A stretch of DNA of 64,000 bases from Flavobacterium psychrophilum (lineage in GTDB: Bacteria > Bacteroidota > Bacteroidia > Flavobacteriales > Flavobacteriaceae), in the NCBI GenBank assembly GCA_945860385.1, contig CAMAQD010000006.1, positions 62,001-126,000 of the forward strand, written 5' to 3'. Positions 62,908 through 64,000 of the stretch are shown here, piece by piece. The notes under the pieces were generated by a model that worked only from the letters and a program-made list of their open reading frames with translations, searched no databases and was not told the DNA's origin. The stretch's first letter is position 1. Every line of letters begins with the position of its first letter. The position numbers and the translations under genes are program-made.

Positions 62908-64000
62908 ATGAACAATTTGCTTTCAGACAGAATCAACAATTTAGCCACTTCACAAACATTGGCAATGGCAGCATTGGCCAGAGAATTAAAAGCACAAGGA
63001 AAAGATATTATCAGTTTAAGTTTGGGTGAACCCGATTTTAATACTCCAGACTTTATCAAAGAAGCCGCTAAAAAAGCCATAGATGAAAACTACAGCACTT
63101 ATTCTCCAGTAGAAGGTTATGCAGATTTAAAAGAAGCCATTTGCAGAAAATTCAAAAGAGACAACGGATTGGATTACAAACCATCACAAATCGTAGTTTC
63201 GACAGGAGCAAAACAATCTTTATACAACATTGCACAAGTAATGTTAAACGACGGTGACGAAGTGATTTTGCCAGCACCTTACTGGGTTTCTTATTTCGAA
63301 ATCGTAAAATTATCAGGTGGAGTTCCTGTAGAAGTTCCTACTTCTGTAGAAACAGATTTCAAAATCACGCCAGAACAATTAGAAGCTGCTATCACGCCAA
63401 AAACAAAAATGATGTGGTTCTCTTCTCCTTGTAATCCATCTGGATCGGTTTATAATAGAGAAGAATTAACTGCTTTAGCCAAAGTTTTAGAAAAATATCC
63501 AAATATTATTGTAGTTGCTGACGAAATCTACGAGCATATCAATTTCTCCGGAACTTTTTGCAGCATTGGATCTATTCCGGGAATGTTAGAAAAAACAGTA
63601 ACTGTTAACGGACTTGCCAAAGCTTTTGCAATGACAGGGTACAGAATTGGTTACATCGGAGGACCAGAATTTATTGCAAAAGCATGTACTAAAATTCAAG
63701 GTCAAGTAACTTCAGGAGCTAATTCTGTGGCACAACGTGCTGCAATTACCGCTGTTGATGCTGATCCAAGTGTATTGAATCATATGGTTCAAGCCTTCCA
63801 CAGCCGTAGAGATTTAGTGGTTGGATTGTTGAAAGAAATCCCAGGAATCAAAATCAATGTTCCAGAAGGAGCTTTTTATGTTTTTCCAGACGTTTCTTCT
63901 TTCTTCGGAAAAACATTGAAAGGAACTGAAATCAAAGATGCCAATGACGTTTCAATGTATCTTTTGGCCGAAGCTTGTGTAGCAACGGTAACTGGTGATG
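62908..64000 (+). CDS. PLP-dependent aminotransferase (aspartate type), 3' end outside the window
   Basis: The first 364 codons of a class I aminotransferase, starting at the ATG at 62908 (MNNLLSDRINNLATSQ) and open to the window edge. The family motifs are SLGEPDFNTPDFI, YSPVEGYADLKEAI, NPCNPSG-type PCNPSGSVY, ADEIYEHINF and the PLP lysine Lys238 in GLAKAFAMTGYRIGY. It is most like the AspC-like enzymes of Bacteroidota and Bacillota (about 395 residues), so about 30 residues are missing. It transfers the amino group between aspartate or a related amino acid and 2-oxoglutarate. The exact substrate is not decided. Confidence 0.92.
   Translation, partial: MNNLLSDRINNLATSQTLAMAALARELKAQGKDIISLSLGEPDFNTPDFIKEAAKKAIDENYSTYSPVEGYADLKEAICRKFKRDNGLDYKPSQIVVSTGAKQSLYNIAQVMLNDGDEVILPAPYWVSYFEIVKLSGGVPVEVPTSVETDFKITPEQLEAAITPKTKMMWFSSPCNPSGSVYNREELTALAKVLEKYPNIIVVADEIYEHINFSGTFCSIGSIPGMLEKTVTVNGLAKAFAMTGYRIGYIGGPEFIAKACTKIQGQVTSGANSVAQRAAITAVDADPSVLNHMVQAFHSRRDLVVGLLKEIPGIKINVPEGAFYVFPDVSSFFGKTLKGTEIKDANDVSMYLLAEACVATVTGD

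Noticed and set aside
1..64000. Insertion sequences, prophage genes, restriction or other defence systems
   Set aside because: I saw no transposase, integrase, phage structural, restriction-modification or Cas-like protein on either strand; apart from the flanked oxidoreductase gene there is no sign of recent mobile DNA.

Overview
The window is about one third G+C, and its genes point to an aerobic, probably gliding member of the family Flavobacteriaceae (phylum Bacteroidota), most likely Flavobacterium. The evidence is: gldB and gldC, a type IX secretion plug-type protein, the exosortase XrtF pair, a short primary sigma factor without region 1.1, a complete flavobacterial dcw cluster, and repeated promoter elements of the Bacteroidota form TAnnTTTG. 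I could run no searches. Family names rest on motifs, length and gene order.

Layout. 1-3760 (+): a DUF6702-type gene cut by the window edge, an M1 metallopeptidase, a TatA/B-type protein and a PAP2 phosphatase. 3898-7865: O-methyltransferase (-), rlmN (+), a lipoprotein of unknown function (-) and a polyprenyl diphosphate synthase (+). 8006-10359 (+): an ECF sigma factor, a membrane protein that looks like its anti-sigma partner, and an outer-membrane-type protein. 10462-19185 is a signalling island. It holds a PAS kinase plus a receiver-kinase hybrid (-), an AraC-type response regulator (+), a structured RNA that resembles 6S RNA, a two-helix membrane protein, and a six-PAS kinase with a single-domain receiver (-). 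19466-25874: dnaG with no zinc ligands, an atypical LuxR-type regulator, nadE divergent from gldB-gldC, engB and an alpha/beta hydrolase.

26257-41991 (+) is the dcw cluster: mraZ, rsmH, ftsL, ftsI, murE, mraY, murD, ftsW, murG, murC, ftsQ, ftsA and ftsZ. A strong hairpin terminator closes it. Upstream of mraZ lie GTGG repeats at exact 10-base spacing that look like the MraZ operator. murB, murF and ddl are absent. After it come a YqeY-like gene, tRNA-Arg(UCG), rpe, rpoD, pnp and rpsO, the last four on the minus strand.

48359-54063 (-) is a light and DNA-repair operon. It carries DUF2452, a photolyase, a DUF2071/YqjF protein, a 45-residue DUF2256 zinc-ribbon protein, an iron-sulfur photolyase and a DASH cryptochrome, so three different photolyase families are co-transcribed. 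An inverted repeat sits just upstream. The remainder holds an fRMsr-like GAF protein, XrtF with its partner, the plug-type protein, apaG, pruA, a Tat-exported Gfo/Idh/MocA oxidoreductase flanked by two near-identical hairpins, rsmG, a fatty acid desaturase and an aminotransferase cut by the window end.

Most of the window is core genome and looks vertically inherited. The points I think most deserve follow-up are the 6S-like RNA at 14594-14709, the putative MraZ operator, the photolyase operon with its upstream inverted repeat, the zinc-less DnaG, and the unusual FtsZ tail.
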